From Dichomitus squalens LYAD-421 SS1 (Eukaryota; Basidiomycota; Agaricomycetes; Polyporales; Polyporaceae), in NCBI RefSeq assembly GCF_000275845.1, contig NW_006766912.1:206962-236677 (forward strand): 29,716 nt of DNA. Direction: 5' to 3'. Positions 29,707-29,716 of the stretch are shown here, in pieces. The position numbers and the translations under genes were made by a program. Position 1 is the first letter of the stretch; each line of letters begins with the position of its first letter. The notes below the pieces were generated by a model. It saw only the letters and a program-made list of their open reading frames with translations, made no database searches and was not told where the DNA came from.

Positions 29707-29716
29707 GTAAATGACC

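Overview
The window reads as nuclear DNA of a basidiomycete mushroom-forming fungus, probably a wood-decay or related agaricomycete. Genes are split by many 45-110 bp introns with GT-AG ends. The families seen (Plavaka transposase, DUF6533 and DUF6532-like proteins, secreted SurE-like phosphatases) are typical of, or greatly expanded in, Agaricomycetes. No bacterial, organellar or viral genes were recognised. All exon models come from reading frames and splice signals by eye.

Left part (1-7.3 kb, genes on +): the 3' end of an otubain deubiquitinase, a complete five-exon NHP6-type HMG-box gene, a decayed gene of the SMP (seed-maturation-protein / LEA-like) type with several repeats, and a small secreted, probably GPI-anchored protein. 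Middle-left (7.3-13.8 kb, genes on -): two tandem seven-transmembrane DUF6533 genes sharing the same exon layout, then about 2.3 kb with no recognised gene but with two clusters of GATTC/GAATC words.

Middle (13,841-23,712): an apparent 9.9 kb DNA transposon bounded by 17-bp terminal inverted repeats (CATCAGGAAAAACCTCC). It carries a complete 1,090-residue Plavaka transposase on + and, head to head across 337 bp, a multi-exon DUF6532-like gene on -. The 3' part of that second gene is broken by a 1.07 kb non-autonomous element. The smaller element's 24-bp inverted ends begin with the same CATCAGGAAAA. It has a 20-bp tandem array, arms of palindromic CTTGGCCAAG words, and a tRNA-like unit with A box, B box and a T8 terminator. 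A scrap of another DUF6532-like exon lies beside it on the opposite strand. This nested element, with its probable passenger gene and tRNA-like unit, is the most interesting system in the window.

Right part (24-29.7 kb): two paralogous secreted SurE-like phosphatase genes, convergent and with matching introns, then an 823 bp interval bounded by perfect 26-bp inverted repeats that encloses a small open frame on -, and finally the first visible exons of an unrecognised + strand gene running off the edge.
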